Below are positions 51,884 to 61,585 of a DNA stretch of 64,000 bases, piece after piece. Below the pieces are notes generated by a model that worked only from the letters and a program-made list of their open reading frames with translations, did not search any database and was not told where the DNA came from. Location: positions 15,933 through 79,932 of the forward strand of contig JAVCCG010000072.1 of NCBI GenBank assembly GCA_030765605.1. Direction: 5' to 3'. Origin of the DNA: Candidatus Alcyoniella australis. GTDB taxonomy: Bacteria; Lernaellota; Lernaellaia; JAVCCG01; Alcyoniellaceae. Position 1 is the first letter of the stretch, and every line of letters begins with the position of its first letter. The position numbers and the translations under genes are program-made.

Positions 51884-52024
51884 CCTGCCCTCCGTGCCTT
51901 CAAATTTTAATTTGCCATTGTACTCCATGGCAGGACGCTCTTCCCAGGTCTACATTCTTAACCCCTGTAGGGATGGGAATATTTTTGAATAACATTATTT
52001 GGTGAAAGCTCGCGCCACACACAA

Positions 52025-52042
52025 AGATCGATTTTTCGATCT
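52025..52042 (-). terminator. Hairpin at the end of nuoN, possible terminator
   Basis: On the minus strand AGATCGA and TCGATCT form a perfect 7-bp stem around AAAA, starting inside the TAG stop codon of nuoN. It is followed by TTTGTG, only a short T-run, so termination may be weak or factor-dependent. The loop and arms are AT-rich and unlike the flanking DNA. Between it and the isomerase start (51883) lie about 140 bases with a possible CCC...GGG hairpin near 51960-51975 and no gene. Confidence 0.42.
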
Positions 52043-53516
52043 AGAAAAAGACCCCGAGGGATTCGGCGATCAGGCGCAGCAGGCTGTTGGGGAAGAGCCC
52101 CAGCAGCAGCACGGCCACGGCGCACAGCCCCAGGGCCAGGGAGAGCCCCCAGTGGCGGTTGGTCGGCGGCTGCTCGGCAACGGGCTCGCGCATGTACATC
52201 AGGTAGACAATACGGATGTAGAAGTAGACCGAGAGCGCCGAGTTGAGTACGGCGACGATCACCAGCCCCACCAGCCCGGATCGCATCGCGGCGATGAACA
52301 GGTAGTACTTGCCGAAGAACCCGGCCAGCGGTGGAATCCCGGCCAGGCTGAACAGGCAGACCGCCATGGCCAGCGCCACACCGGGCCTTCGCGCGGCCAG
52401 TCCGGCGTAGCCCTCGATGTCGAACGACTGCTCGTTGCGGCCGCTGACCACGATCACCACGGCGAACGCGCCGATGTTCATCAGGGTGTAGGCCGTCAGG
52501 TAGTACAGCAGCGAGCCCGCGCCGTCATTGGGGTTGGTGAACAGCGCGGCCAGTCCGACCAGCATGTACCCGGCGTGGGCGATGGAGGAGTAGGCGAGCA
52601 TGCGCTTGATATTGCGCTGGACCAGCGCCACCACGTTGCCGTAGGTCATGGTGATCACGGCCAAGGCGGTCAGCGTGTAGACCCAGACGTTGTGCACCGG
52701 CGCGGGGAACGGTCCGAGCAGCTCGCCGATCACGCGCAGCAGCGCGGCAAAGGCCGCGATTTTGACTACAGCGGCCATCAGCCCGGTGACCGGTGTGGGC
52801 GCGCCGTCGTACACGTCGGGGGTCCACATGTGGAACGGCACCGCCGCGATCTTGAAGCCCAGGCCGACAATCAGCAGGCCGATCCCGGCCGTGCCGACGA
52901 TCGTCTCGCGGGGCATGGAGCGCGCGATCTCGCGCAAATGCGTGCTGCCGCCCTGCCCGTAGAGCAGCGCCATGCCGTAGAGCAAAAACGCCGTGGCGAA
53001 CGCGCCGAGCAGGAAGTACTTCAGCGCGGCCTCGCCCGAGCGCCGCTGGCGTTGCAGCAGTCCGGCCAGCACGTAGATCGAGATCGACATGATCTCCAGG
53101 CCCAGGAAGATAATTAAGAGGTCGTTGGTCGCGACCATGCAGATCGCGCCGAACAACGCCGAGAGCAACAGGAAGTAGTATTCGCCGGACTCGATCCGCT
53201 CCAGTTCGAGGTAGCGCGGGCTGATCAGCGACACCAGCAGGGTCGCGCCCACCAGCAGGAAGCTCAGCAGCAGGCCGTAGTGGTCCAGGGCCACGCAGCG
53301 GCCGAAGGCCTCGATCCCCGCGCGATCCCAGACCAAAACCAGCAGCACGAGGGTCGCGGCCAGCCCGGCGCTGGTCAGCATTGCGGCCAGCTCGGCCTGC
53401 TCGCGTCGCGGCTTATGCGCCAGGGCGATGATCGAGAGCAGCACCACGGTCATGGTCACCAGCACCAACAGGTGCGGGGCAACGGCGATCCAGACCATGT
53501 CTCCTGGCAGCCTCAT
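52041..53516 (-). CDS. nuoN: NADH-quinone oxidoreductase subunit N
   Basis: A 491-residue antiporter-like membrane subunit with about 14 helices, close to the usual length. Family motifs visible are IIFLGLEIMSISIYVLAGL, EAALKYFLLGAFATAFLLYG, the KIAAVPFHMWTPDVYDGAPTPVTGLMA segment (lysine and histidine of the proton path) and RMLAYSSIAHAGYMLVGLAAL. One of three Mrp-type proton-pumping subunits of complex I. The ATG at 53516 has AGGGGG upstream. It is the last gene of the nuo cluster, and its stop codon is part of a terminator-like hairpin. Confidence 0.93.
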   Translation of the reverse strand: MRLPGDMVWIAVAPHLLVLVTMTVVLLSIIALAHKPRREQAELAAMLTSAGLAATLVLLVLVWDRAGIEAFGRCVALDHYGLLLSFLLVGATLLVSLISPRYLELERIESGEYYFLLLSALFGAICMVATNDLLIIFLGLEIMSISIYVLAGLLQRQRRSGEAALKYFLLGAFATAFLLYGMALLYGQGGSTHLREIARSMPRETIVGTAGIGLLIVGLGFKIAAVPFHMWTPDVYDGAPTPVTGLMAAVVKIAAFAALLRVIGELLGPFPAPVHNVWVYTLTALAVITMTYGNVVALVQRNIKRMLAYSSIAHAGYMLVGLAALFTNPNDGAGSLLYYLTAYTLMNIGAFAVVIVVSGRNEQSFDIEGYAGLAARRPGVALAMAVCLFSLAGIPPLAGFFGKYYLFIAAMRSGLVGLVIVAVLNSALSVYFYIRIVYLMYMREPVAEQPPTNRHWGLSLALGLCAVAVLLLGLFPNSLLRLIAESLGVFF

Positions 53517-53525
53517 CCGATCCCC

Positions 53526-55103
53526 CTACGGCGCCAGCATCGCGGCGGCGTGACGCAACGCGGGCCCGGCCTGGGCCGCGGCGCCGCCATCGGTCACGCC
53601 GATCTGTTGCAGCAGCGCGTTGACGCTGGGCTCGATCAACGCCAGGAAAGTGTTGGGATGCAGGCCGATCCAGAAGACCATCAGCACCAGCGGCAGCATG
53701 TAGGCCCACTCCCGCGGGCGCATGTCCTCGATCTCGGCATTGGCCTCGTTGGTCACCTCGCCGAACATCACGCGCTGGTACATCCAGAGCATGTAGACCG
53801 CGGCCAGCACCACGCCCGTGGCCGCGGCCACGGTCAGCGGTACGCTGTTGCGGAAGCTCCCGAGCAAAATCAGGAACTCGCCGGTAAAGCCGTTGGTGCC
53901 CGGCAGGCCGATCGAACTCAGGGTGAGGATCATCAGAAACACGGCGAACACCGGCACCACGCGGCCCAGGCCGCCGAAGTCGCGGATCATCCGCGTGTGT
54001 CGCCGCTCGTAAAGCATGCCCACCAGCAGAAACAGCCCGCCGGTGGAGATGCCGTGATTGATCATCTGCAACACCGAGCCCTGCATGCCCATGGTGTTGA
54101 AGGCGAACATCCCGAGCATCACGAATCCTAAATGGCTCACCGAGCTGTAGGCCACCAGCTTCTTGACGTCGGGCTGGACCATCGCCACCAGCGCGCCGTA
54201 GACGATGCCGATCACCGCCAACATGCTGATCAAGGGCGCGGCCTGGAACGCGGCGCCGGGGAACAGGCCGATGGCGAAACGCAGGAAGCCGTAGGTCCCC
54301 ATCTTGAGCATCACGCCGGCCAGAATCACCGAGCCCGCCGTGGGCGCCTCGACGTGGGCGTCGGGCAGCCAGGTGTGGAACGGGAACATCGGCACCTTGA
54401 TCGCGAACGCCAGGGCGAACCCGGCGAACAGCACGAGCTGCGCGGTCGCTCCGAGCATTCGCGTGCGCGCGGCGAGCTCGAAGTAATCGAAGCTCGAGCC
54501 GCACGACTTATACAGATAGAGAATCGCGGCGAGCATCAGCACCGAGCCGACCATCGTGTAAACGAAGAACTTGACCGCCGCGTAGATCCGGCGCGGCCCG
54601 CCCCAGACCCCGATGATCAGGTACATCGGGATCAGCATCAGCTCCCAAAACACGTAGAACAGGAACATGTCCAGGGCCACGAACACGCCGGTCATGCCGA
54701 ACTGCAGCAGCAGCATCGCGATCATGTACTGCTTGACGCGCACCGTGATGTAACGATAGGCGCTCAGCGCGCAGATCGGACCCAGGAACGTGGTCAGCAG
54801 CACCAGCAGCAGGCTGATGCCGTCCACGCCCACCAGGTAGTGCACGGAGAAGGCGCTGATCCATTCCAGCGGCACCTCGAACAGGAACAGCCCCTTCACA
54901 CCGGCCGCTGGCGAGGCGTGGGCGATCAGCCGCGCGTACTCAAAATACAGCGGCAGCGAGAGCACGAAGGTTGCCAACGTTGCGCCCAGAGTGAAGTGGC
55001 GCACCAAGCGCTCGCGGCGCGAGGGGATCAGCAGCAGCGCCAGGGCCGCCAGCAGCGGCAGGAAAGTCACCAGGCTGATCCAACGCTGATCGAGGTAGTG
55101 CAT
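53526..55103 (-). CDS. nuoM: NADH-quinone oxidoreductase subunit M
   Basis: A 525-residue antiporter-like membrane subunit. Typical segments are the conserved glutamate-containing FYVFWELMLIPMYLIIGVWG, VPMFPFHTWLPDAHVEAPTAGSV, KKLVAYSSVSHLGFVMLG and LSSIGLPGTNGFTGEFLIL. It pumps protons during electron transfer to quinone. Start ATG at 55103 shares its first base with the stop of nuoL (TGATG), so the two are translationally coupled. Length and motif order are normal for NuoM (chain M). Confidence 0.93.
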   Translation of the reverse strand: MHYLDQRWISLVTFLPLLAALALLLIPSRRERLVRHFTLGATLATFVLSLPLYFEYARLIAHASPAAGVKGLFLFEVPLEWISAFSVHYLVGVDGISLLLVLLTTFLGPICALSAYRYITVRVKQYMIAMLLLQFGMTGVFVALDMFLFYVFWELMLIPMYLIIGVWGGPRRIYAAVKFFVYTMVGSVLMLAAILYLYKSCGSSFDYFELAARTRMLGATAQLVLFAGFALAFAIKVPMFPFHTWLPDAHVEAPTAGSVILAGVMLKMGTYGFLRFAIGLFPGAAFQAAPLISMLAVIGIVYGALVAMVQPDVKKLVAYSSVSHLGFVMLGMFAFNTMGMQGSVLQMINHGISTGGLFLLVGMLYERRHTRMIRDFGGLGRVVPVFAVFLMILTLSSIGLPGTNGFTGEFLILLGSFRNSVPLTVAAATGVVLAAVYMLWMYQRVMFGEVTNEANAEIEDMRPREWAYMLPLVLMVFWIGLHPNTFLALIEPSVNALLQQIGVTDGGAAAQAGPALRHAAAMLAP

Positions 55104-57052
55104 CAGGCCCCCATCAGCAGGGCCAGCAGCAGGCCCACCGCGCCCAGGGCCACGGCCAGGGCGTAGCTGGAGACCCGGCCGTCCTGCAGCCGCCGCAGCT
55201 GCCCGCCCAGGGCTTGCGCCAGCCAGGCCGCGCCGTTGACCGCGCCATCGATCACCGCTTCGTCGATAAAGCGCCAGAGAAAGTTGGTGCTGGTGCGACG
55301 CAGCGGCTGAACCACGGCCGCGTCGTTGAACTCGTCGATGTAGTACTTATTGAACACCACTCGGTGCAGGCCTTTGATCTTGGCCACGATGCGACCCGCG
55401 CGCTGAAGCCCGCTGCGGTAGATCACGATCGCGCTCAGTGCGCCGATCAAGGCCACGGCCACGGAGAGCGCCATCAGCCCATACTCGACCGCGTGTCCGA
55501 AGGTATGGCCCGCGTGGGGCAGCGCGGATGTGGACTGTGCGAGGAAGTGGTGGATGCGATTGCTGCCGCCCAGGGCTTCGGGCACGCCCACCAGTCCGCC
55601 GACCACCGAGAGCACGGCCAGGATCGCCAGCGGCACCCACATCAAGGCCGGCGCCTCGTGGGCCTGCTCGTGCAGCTCGGCGTCGCGCGGCGGCCCGGAC
55701 CAGAAGGTCAGCAGCAGCGCGCGCCAGATGTAGAACGCGGTCATGCCCGCGGTGATCAGACCCACGGCGTAGAGCACGTAGTACAGCGCCCCGCCGCTGG
55801 CCCCACGGTTAAAGGTCATCCAGAGGATCTCGTCCTTGCTGAAGAACCCCGAGAGGCCGGGGAAGCCCATGATCGCCAACGTGGCCACTAGGAACACCGC
55901 GTGGGTGATCGGCAGCTTTTTGCGCAGGCCGCCCATCTTGTGCACGTCCAGCTCGCCGTGCAGCGCGTGCATCACTACGCCGGCGGCCATGAACAGCAGC
56001 GCCTTGAAAAAGGCGTGGGTCACTAGGTGGAAGATCCCGGCCGAAAACGCGGCCACGCCCACGCCGAGGAACATGTAGCCCAGCTGGCTGATCGTCGAGT
56101 AGGCCAGGATGCGCTTGAGATCGCGTTGGGCAAAGCCCATGGTCGCGGCATAGAACGCCGTGGCCGCGCCCACCGTGGCCACCACCGCCAGGCTCGTGGG
56201 CGAGAGCACGTAGAGGAAGCTCAGCCGCGCCACCATGTAGACGCCGGCGGTGACCATCGTCGCCGCGTGAATCAGCGCGCTGACCGGGGTCGGGCCCTCC
56301 ATCGCGTCGGGCAGCCAGAAGTAGAGCGGAATCTGCGCGCTCTTGCCCGTGGCGCCGATGAAGAACAGCAGAGTGATCGCGGTGATCATCCCGCCCGAGA
56401 CCCCGCCGAGCTGCACCTTGGCCTGAAGCTGGTCGAACTCCAGTACGCCGAAGCACCAGAAGGTGAGAAAGATCCCGAGCAGGAAACCGAAGTCGCCGAT
56501 GCGGTTGACGATGAACGCCTTCTTGCCCGCATCGGACGCGCTCTTCTTTTGGTAGTAGTAGCCGATCAGCAAATACGAGCAGAGCCCCACGCCCTCCCAG
56601 CCCACGAACATCAGCAGCAGCGAGTTGCCCGAGACCAGCAAGAGCATCGAGAACACGAACAGGTTGAGGTAGGTGAAGTAGCGCCGGAATCCGCGCTCGC
56701 CCGCCATGTAGCCCATGGAGTAGATGTGGATCAGCAGGCTCACGCCCGCGACCACCAGGCACATCACCGCGCTCAGCGGATCGAAGATGAACTGCACCGG
56801 GATCGACAGCGGCCGCGAGGTAAGCGTGGCGGCCGAAATCCATTGGTAGAGCGGCTGCGTGGCCAGGGCATGTTGGCCCTGTGGCAAGCCCAGCAGCTCG
56901 GCAAACGCCAGCAGCGTGACCACCAAACTCCCGAGCACCGCCGCGCAGCCGATCAGGCCCACCAGCCGCTCGGAAAAGCGCCTGCCCGCCAAACCGTTGA
57001 CCAGCACGCCGATCAGCGGAAACAGCGGGATCAGGAACAGGTAGTCGCCCAT
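55103..57052 (-). CDS. nuoL: NADH-quinone oxidoreductase subunit L
   Basis: A 649-residue antiporter-like subunit, the largest membrane subunit of complex I. Motifs include LFVGWEGVGLCSYLLIGYYY, KKAFIVNRIGDFGFLLGIF, the ATGKSAQIPLYFWLPDAMEG/PTPVSALIHAATMVTAGVYM pair and RILAYSTISQLGYMFLGVGV. The C-terminal end has the amphipathic lateral helix and a final membrane helix. The ATG at 57052 has AAGGGA upstream; the preceding TTG is in frame but less suited. Four bases separate it from the nuoK stop. Confidence 0.93.
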   Translation of the reverse strand: MGDYLFLIPLFPLIGVLVNGLAGRRFSERLVGLIGCAAVLGSLVVTLLAFAELLGLPQGQHALATQPLYQWISAATLTSRPLSIPVQFIFDPLSAVMCLVVAGVSLLIHIYSMGYMAGERGFRRYFTYLNLFVFSMLLLVSGNSLLLMFVGWEGVGLCSYLLIGYYYQKKSASDAGKKAFIVNRIGDFGFLLGIFLTFWCFGVLEFDQLQAKVQLGGVSGGMITAITLLFFIGATGKSAQIPLYFWLPDAMEGPTPVSALIHAATMVTAGVYMVARLSFLYVLSPTSLAVVATVGAATAFYAATMGFAQRDLKRILAYSTISQLGYMFLGVGVAAFSAGIFHLVTHAFFKALLFMAAGVVMHALHGELDVHKMGGLRKKLPITHAVFLVATLAIMGFPGLSGFFSKDEILWMTFNRGASGGALYYVLYAVGLITAGMTAFYIWRALLLTFWSGPPRDAELHEQAHEAPALMWVPLAILAVLSVVGGLVGVPEALGGSNRIHHFLAQSTSALPHAGHTFGHAVEYGLMALSVAVALIGALSAIVIYRSGLQRAGRIVAKIKGLHRVVFNKYYIDEFNDAAVVQPLRRTSTNFLWRFIDEAVIDGAVNGAAWLAQALGGQLRRLQDGRVSSYALAVALGAVGLLLALLMGA

Positions 57053-57056
57053 CAAT

Positions 57057-57368
57057 TCATCCCTTGAGCAGGTTGATCCGCTCGACGTCGATGGTCGCCG
57101 AGTTGCGGAACAGCGAGATGATGATCGCCAGCCCCACCGCGGCCTCGGCCGCGGCCACGGCCATCACGAACAGCACGAAGGCGTGCCCCGTGACCTGTCC
57201 CATGCGCGTGGCCAGAGTTACCAGGGTCAGGTTGACCGCGTTGAGCATCAGCTCGATGCAGATAAAAATCACGATCGCGTTGCGCCGCACCAGCACTCCG
57301 GCCATCCCGATCACGAACAGCAGCGCGGCCAGCAGCAGGTAGCCGTTAAATACGGTCTCAGCCGACAT
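57057..57368 (-). CDS. nuoK: NADH-quinone oxidoreductase subunit K
   Basis: A 103-residue subunit with three helices. The conserved glutamates of the proton path lie in [19 protein letters not shown] and [16 protein letters not shown]. The ATG at 57368 is chosen because AGGAGG lies six bases upstream; an upstream in-frame ATG at 57395 has no such site and lies deep in nuoJ. It overlaps the end of nuoJ by 11 bp. Normal length for NuoK (about 100). Confidence 0.93.
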   Translation of the reverse strand: MSAETVFNGYLLLAALLFVIGMAGVLVRRNAIVIFICIELMLNAVNLTLVTLATRMGQVTGHAFVLFVMAVAAAEAAVGLAIIISLFRNSATIDVERINLLKG

Positions 57369-57918
57369 CGTCGCCCTCCTGTTTCTCGTGGGCATCGCCC
57401 TCGTCTTGTGGTTTGCGCGTGAGGATCACCGCGCCGACAATCGCCACCAGCAGCAGCACCGAGGCGATCTCAAAGGCGAACACGTAGCGCGTGAACAGCA
57501 GCTCGGCCAACGCCGTGGGGTCGCCGAAGGTGCTCGCGGGCACGTCGCCCGTGCGCGGATCGAGGTCGGTCAGCACGTAGAGCACCTCGACCAGCAGCAG
57601 CACCGCGGCCAGCAGTCCGGCCAGCCGCGCGGGCCCGCGCAACACGAAGAAGCCGGGCTTCCCCTCCTCCTTGAGGTTGAGCAGCATGATTACGAACACG
57701 ATCAACACCAGGATCGCACCGGCGTAGACCATCACCTGGAACAGCGCGATCAGCTGGGCGTTGATCAGGATGTAGAGCCCGGAGAGCCCGATGAATGCGA
57801 ACAGCAGCGAGATCGCCGAGTTGATCGGGTTGCGCTGCAGCACCACCGACAGCCCCGAGCCCAGGGTCAGCAGCGCCAGGACGGCGAAGACTACGCTGGA
57901 GGCCGCGCCGAACTCCAC
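57358..57918 (-). CDS. nuoJ: NADH-quinone oxidoreductase subunit J
   Basis: A 186-residue membrane subunit with five helices. GTG start at 57918 with AGGAGAG just upstream, inside the end of nuoI. Core motifs are [53 protein letters not shown] (the pi-bulge helix 3) and the C-terminal [20 protein letters not shown]. The C-terminal tail is charged ([12 protein letters not shown]). Forms the membrane arm junction near the quinone site together with NuoH, A and K. Confidence 0.92.
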   Translation of the reverse strand: MEFGAASSVVFAVLALLTLGSGLSVVLQRNPINSAISLLFAFIGLSGLYILINAQLIALFQVMVYAGAILVLIVFVIMLLNLKEEGKPGFFVLRGPARLAGLLAAVLLLVEVLYVLTDLDPRTGDVPASTFGDPTALAELLFTRYVFAFEIASVLLLVAIVGAVILTRKPQDEGDAHEKQEGDDVG

Positions 57919-57919
57919 C

Positions 57920-58378
57920 TTAACTCTCCTGCGCCCGGGCCGCGGGATCGGGCTCGGTGAGTCGATCCTTGTCCCACAGCAAATCGGCCTTGTTGTATTC
58001 GGCCATCTCGTAGTCCCCGGTCATCACGATCGCGTCGTAGGGGCAGGCCTCGACGCAGAACCCGCAGTACACGCAGCGCATGGCGTTGACCTCGTAGACC
58101 TTGGCAAAGCGCTCGCCGTACTGGGTCTCGCCGGGTTCGATGTAGATCGCGGCCGCCGGGCAGACCGCCGCGCACATCCCGCAGGCCACGCAGCGCTCCG
58201 AGCCGTCGTCCCAGCGCCGCAGGCGATGTCTGCCGCGGAAGCGCTCGGCCACCTCCCGGCGCTGTTCGGGGTAGCGCAGGGTCACTGGTTTACGCAGCGC
58301 GTGACGCATGGTCAGCGCCAGCCCTTTCCAGATATCCCAGAGGGTCACGCTACGCAGGAAGCGTCCCAGCGCGCCCAT
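57920..58378 (-). CDS. nuoI: NADH-quinone oxidoreductase subunit I (2[4Fe-4S])
   Basis: A 152-residue peripheral subunit that carries clusters N6a and N6b. Two ferredoxin motifs are complete: CVACGMCAAVCP and CVYCGFCVEACP. ATG at 58378 shares its A with the TGA of nuoH (TGATG); a longer frame upstream is a shadow of nuoH. It passes electrons to NuoB and the quinone. The N-terminal amphipathic helix lies against the membrane arm. Confidence 0.93.
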   Translation of the reverse strand: MGALGRFLRSVTLWDIWKGLALTMRHALRKPVTLRYPEQRREVAERFRGRHRLRRWDDGSERCVACGMCAAVCPAAAIYIEPGETQYGERFAKVYEVNAMRCVYCGFCVEACPYDAIVMTGDYEMAEYNKADLLWDKDRLTEPDPAARAQES

Positions 58379-59430
58379 CAGGCCCCCCACCCCAGACGCT
58401 GCCAGGCCAGCATGTAGATTGCCGTCAGCATCAGGTTGGCCAGGCCGATGGGCACGAAACGCTTCCAGCCCAGCTCCATCAGCTGGTCGTAGCGGTAGCG
58501 CGGCAGGGTCCAGCGCACCCAGAAGTAGGTAAAGATCAGCACCGCGACCTTGGTCAGCATCACGGCCAGGCCGATCAGCATCCGCACCCAGTAGGCGTCG
58601 ATGGCCGCGACCTTGGCCTGCAATCCCAGGGGCAGCTGGTAGCCGCCGAGAAACAGCACCGCGGTGATCGAGGCCGCGGCGACCATGTTGCCGTACTCGC
58701 CGATGTAGAACCCGGCGAACTTCATCGCCGAGTACTCGGTGTGGAACCCGGCCACCAGCTCCTGCTCGGCCTCGGGGAAGTCGAACGGCGCGCGGTTGGT
58801 CTCGGCGAGCATCGCGATGTAGAACACAAAGAAGCCGATCAGCCCCAGCGGCGGGTACTTCCACAGGTTCCAGTGCACCTGCTGTTCGGCGATCACCTGG
58901 CTGAGGTTGAAGCTGCCCGAGAGCATCACCACCAGCGCCACGGACAAACCGATGGCCAGCTCGTAGCTGATCATCTGCGCGCTGGAGCGCAGGCCGCCGA
59001 GCAGGCTGTACTTGCTGTTGGAGCTCCAGCCGGCGAGCACGATGCCGTAGACCGCCAAGCTCGAGACCGCCAGCAGGTAGAGCAGGCCAACGTTGAAATC
59101 GGCGATCACCGCGTTCTCGGTAAACGGAATCACGGCGATGATCGCCAGGGTGCAGCTCATGGTGATGCTCGGCGCAAGGAAGTACAGAAAACGGTCGACC
59201 ATCGCCGGCGTCAGGTCCTCTTTGAAGATCAGCTTGACGCCGTCGGCGATCGGCTGGAGCAGGCCCAGCGGCCCCACGCGGTTGGGACCCACGCGCTGCT
59301 GCAGCGCCGCGGCCACGCGCCGCTCATAGAGCGTGTTGTAGGCGGTGACCGTCAGGAAGCCGGCGAAGATCAGCAGCATTTTAAATGCGAAAATCAGCCA
59401 GCTGAATTGCTCCACACCGCTTGCCGTCAT
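58378..59430 (-). CDS. nuoH: NADH-quinone oxidoreductase subunit H
   Basis: A 350-residue membrane subunit with eight or nine helices. ATG at 59430 overlaps the nuoD stop (ATGA); an earlier frame start seven codons upstream is not needed. Motifs are ERRVAAALQQRVGPNRVGPLGLLQPIADGVKL (the quinone-channel loop) and LAETNRAPFDFPEAEQELVAGFHTEYS, the E-rich loop. It joins the peripheral arm to the membrane arm and lines the quinone tunnel. Next to nuoD without E, F or G between. Confidence 0.93.
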   Translation of the reverse strand: MTASGVEQFSWLIFAFKMLLIFAGFLTVTAYNTLYERRVAAALQQRVGPNRVGPLGLLQPIADGVKLIFKEDLTPAMVDRFLYFLAPSITMSCTLAIIAVIPFTENAVIADFNVGLLYLLAVSSLAVYGIVLAGWSSNSKYSLLGGLRSSAQMISYELAIGLSVALVVMLSGSFNLSQVIAEQQVHWNLWKYPPLGLIGFFVFYIAMLAETNRAPFDFPEAEQELVAGFHTEYSAMKFAGFYIGEYGNMVAAASITAVLFLGGYQLPLGLQAKVAAIDAYWVRMLIGLAVMLTKVAVLIFTYFWVRWTLPRYRYDQLMELGWKRFVPIGLANLMLTAIYMLAWQRLGWGA

Positions 59431-60605
59431 TTGTCCACGTCCGCCAGGCAAATGTCGGTTGTGCCCACCAGCGCCGAGATGTCGGCGATCATGTGTCCCT
59501 TGCTGATCAGCGGCAGGCCCTGGAGGTTGCCGAAGCTCGGCAGCCGGATCTTCAGCCGCCAGGGCTTGGCCGTGCTGTCGGAGACGATGGTGAACCCCAG
59601 CTCGCCCTTGGGCGCCTCCACCGCCTGGTAGACCTCGCCGCGCGGCACGTCAAATCCCTCGGTCATCAGATGGAAGTGATGGATCAGACTCTCGATGTTG
59701 TGGTTAACCTCGGCCTTGGGCGGCGGCACCACCCGCGGCAGGTCGGCATTGATCGGGCCGGGGCGCAACAGGTCGAGACACTGTTTGACGATCTTGTTGC
59801 TCTCGCGCATCTCCTTGATGCGCACCAGGTAGCGGTCGTAGGTATCGCAGGCCGCGCCAGCCAGCGCCATCTCGAACTCGAGGTCGTCGTAGCCCGAGTA
59901 GGGATAGGTCTTGCGCACGTCGTAGGGCACGCCCGAACCGCGCAGCATCGGGCCGGTAAAGCCCATGGCCACCGCGTCCTCGGGCGGCAGCACGCCGATG
60001 CCCTTGGTGCGCCGGTGCCAGATGCGGTTGTCGGTCAGCAGGGTCTCGTAGTCGTCGATCTTGCGCGGGAAGAGCTCGACGAACTCGCGCAGCTTCTCCT
60101 CGGCGCGCGGTGTCAGGTCGTAGGCGCAGCCGCCGATGCGAATCCAACTGACCATCAGCCGACCGCCAGCGACCTCCTCGAAAATCTCGTAGGTCAGCTC
60201 GCGCTCGCGGAAGGTGTAGAGGAAGACGGTCATCGCGCCGATGTCCATCGCGTGCGAGCCCAGCCACAGCAGGTGGCCCTCGATCCGGCCCAACTCGTTT
60301 AGCAGCACGCGAAGCAGGCGCGCGCGCGCGGGCACGTCGGTCCCCAGCAGCTTCTCCACGGCCAGGGCGTAGCCGAAGCTATTGCAGATCGGCGCGGTGT
60401 AATCCAGGCGGTCGGTAAGCGGGATGATTTGATGATAGGTCTTGTGCTCGGCGATCTTCTCGATCCCGCGATGCAGATAGCCGATGACCGGATCGAGATC
60501 GAGCACAGTCTCGCCCTCGAGCTTGAGCACCAACCGCAGCACCCCATGGGTCGAGGGGTGCTGGGGGCCCATGTTGAGGGTCATCTCGTGAAAGCGCTCG
60601 CCCAT
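59427..60605 (-). CDS. nuoD: NADH-quinone oxidoreductase subunit D (49-kDa)
   Basis: A 392-residue peripheral subunit forming the quinone-reduction site with NuoB. It starts with MGERFHEMTLNMGPQHPSTHGVLRLVL, the GPQHPSTHGV signature, and contains HRGIEKIAEHKTYHQIIPLTDRLDY. PRGEVYQAVEAPKGELGF and the C-terminal DIVFVLDKDR-like end (ALVGTTDICLADVDK) are complete. The nuoC stop is two bases before its ATG. NuoC and D are separate genes here, unlike the fused NuoCD of enterobacteria. Confidence 0.94.
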   Translation of the reverse strand: MGERFHEMTLNMGPQHPSTHGVLRLVLKLEGETVLDLDPVIGYLHRGIEKIAEHKTYHQIIPLTDRLDYTAPICNSFGYALAVEKLLGTDVPARARLLRVLLNELGRIEGHLLWLGSHAMDIGAMTVFLYTFRERELTYEIFEEVAGGRLMVSWIRIGGCAYDLTPRAEEKLREFVELFPRKIDDYETLLTDNRIWHRRTKGIGVLPPEDAVAMGFTGPMLRGSGVPYDVRKTYPYSGYDDLEFEMALAGAACDTYDRYLVRIKEMRESNKIVKQCLDLLRPGPINADLPRVVPPPKAEVNHNIESLIHHFHLMTEGFDVPRGEVYQAVEAPKGELGFTIVSDSTAKPWRLKIRLPSFGNLQGLPLISKGHMIADISALVGTTDICLADVDK

Positions 60606-60607
60606 AC

Positions 60608-61102
60608 TCAGCCCTTGCCCCGCAACGGGAAGTCCTTGCGCAACGGATGCCCGTCGAAGTCGTCTGGCATGTAGATCCGCCTCAGCCGCGGGTGCCCCTC
60701 GAACTCGATGCCGTACATGTCAAAGGCCTCGCGCTCGTGCCAGTCGGCCCCTGGGTAGAGGCTGCAAATCGAGGGGACTTTATCGCCGTGGGCCGGAACC
60801 CGGATGCGCATCCGCAGCCGCAGCTCGATCGAGTGCACGTTGTACAGCACCCAAAAGCGCGGCTCGCCCGCCATCGCCTCGAGGCCGACCAGGTCGCTGA
60901 GGAAGATAAAGCGCAGGCGCTCGTGGTCGCGGATCAGGGTCATGAACTCCAACAGCTCGCCAGGCTCGATGGTCCAGACGACCTCGCCGCGGAAATGCTC
61001 GTGGTCCAGGCGCTCCTCGCCGAAGCGCTCGGCGATGATCTGCAACGCCGGATGCTCGAGGTCCGTTGCGAACGGCAGGCCCTGGTCGAGTTCGTCGGAC
61101 AC
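60608..61102 (-). CDS. nuoC: NADH-quinone oxidoreductase subunit C (30-kDa)
   Basis: A 164-residue subunit, GTG start at 61102. It has the C-terminal family signature DWHEREAFDMYGIEFEGHPRLRRIYMPDDFDGHPLRKDFPL, which packs on NuoD. The N-terminal part carries the mixed alpha-beta fold. It helps assemble the peripheral arm; no cofactor. Three bases separate it from the end of nuoB upstream. Confidence 0.93.
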   Translation of the reverse strand: MSDELDQGLPFATDLEHPALQIIAERFGEERLDHEHFRGEVVWTIEPGELLEFMTLIRDHERLRFIFLSDLVGLEAMAGEPRFWVLYNVHSIELRLRMRIRVPAHGDKVPSICSLYPGADWHEREAFDMYGIEFEGHPRLRRIYMPDDFDGHPLRKDFPLRGKG

Positions 61103-61105
61103 GCC

Positions 61106-61585
61106 CTACTCCCTGTCGTGCACCGATTCCTCGGCGATCTTCTGCTGGAGTTTCATCACGCCGTAGATCAAGCCCTCGGGCGTCGGCGGGCAGCCCGGCA
61201 CGTAGACGTCCACGGGCACCACCTTATCCGCTCCCTGGACCACGGCGTAGGAGTCGAAAATTCCGCCCGAGCAGGCGCAGCTGCCCATGGCGATCACCCA
61301 CTTGGGCTCGGGCATCTGGTCGTAGACCTTACGCAACACGCTGGACATCTTCTTGGTCAGGGTGCCGGCCACGATCAACAGGTCGGCCTGGCGCGGCGAG
61401 GCGCGGAAGATCTCCCAGCCAAAGCGCGAGGCGTCGAAGTTGGCCTGAAACGCGGCCATCATCTCCATCGCGCAGCAGGCCAGGCCCATGGTGACCGGCC
61501 AGATCGAATTACTCCGCGACCAGTTGATCACGCCATCGAGCGTGGTGGTCAGGAAGCCCTCGGGTATCTTGTTTTCTAATCCCAC
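61106..61585 (-). CDS. nuoB: NADH-quinone oxidoreductase subunit B (cluster N2)
   Basis: A 159-residue peripheral subunit with the tandem cysteines of the terminal [4Fe-4S] cluster N2: C37-C38 in [11 protein letters not shown]103 in GSCACSGG and C132 in [12 protein letters not shown] start at 61585, overlapping nuoA by 10 bp. It donates electrons from N2 to quinone at the NuoB/D interface. All four ligands are present, so the enzyme should be functional at this step. Confidence 0.94.
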   Translation of the reverse strand: MGLENKIPEGFLTTTLDGVINWSRSNSIWPVTMGLACCAMEMMAAFQANFDASRFGWEIFRASPRQADLLIVAGTLTKKMSSVLRKVYDQMPEPKWVIAMGSCACSGGIFDSYAVVQGADKVVPVDVYVPGCPPTPEGLIYGVMKLQQKIAEESVHDRE

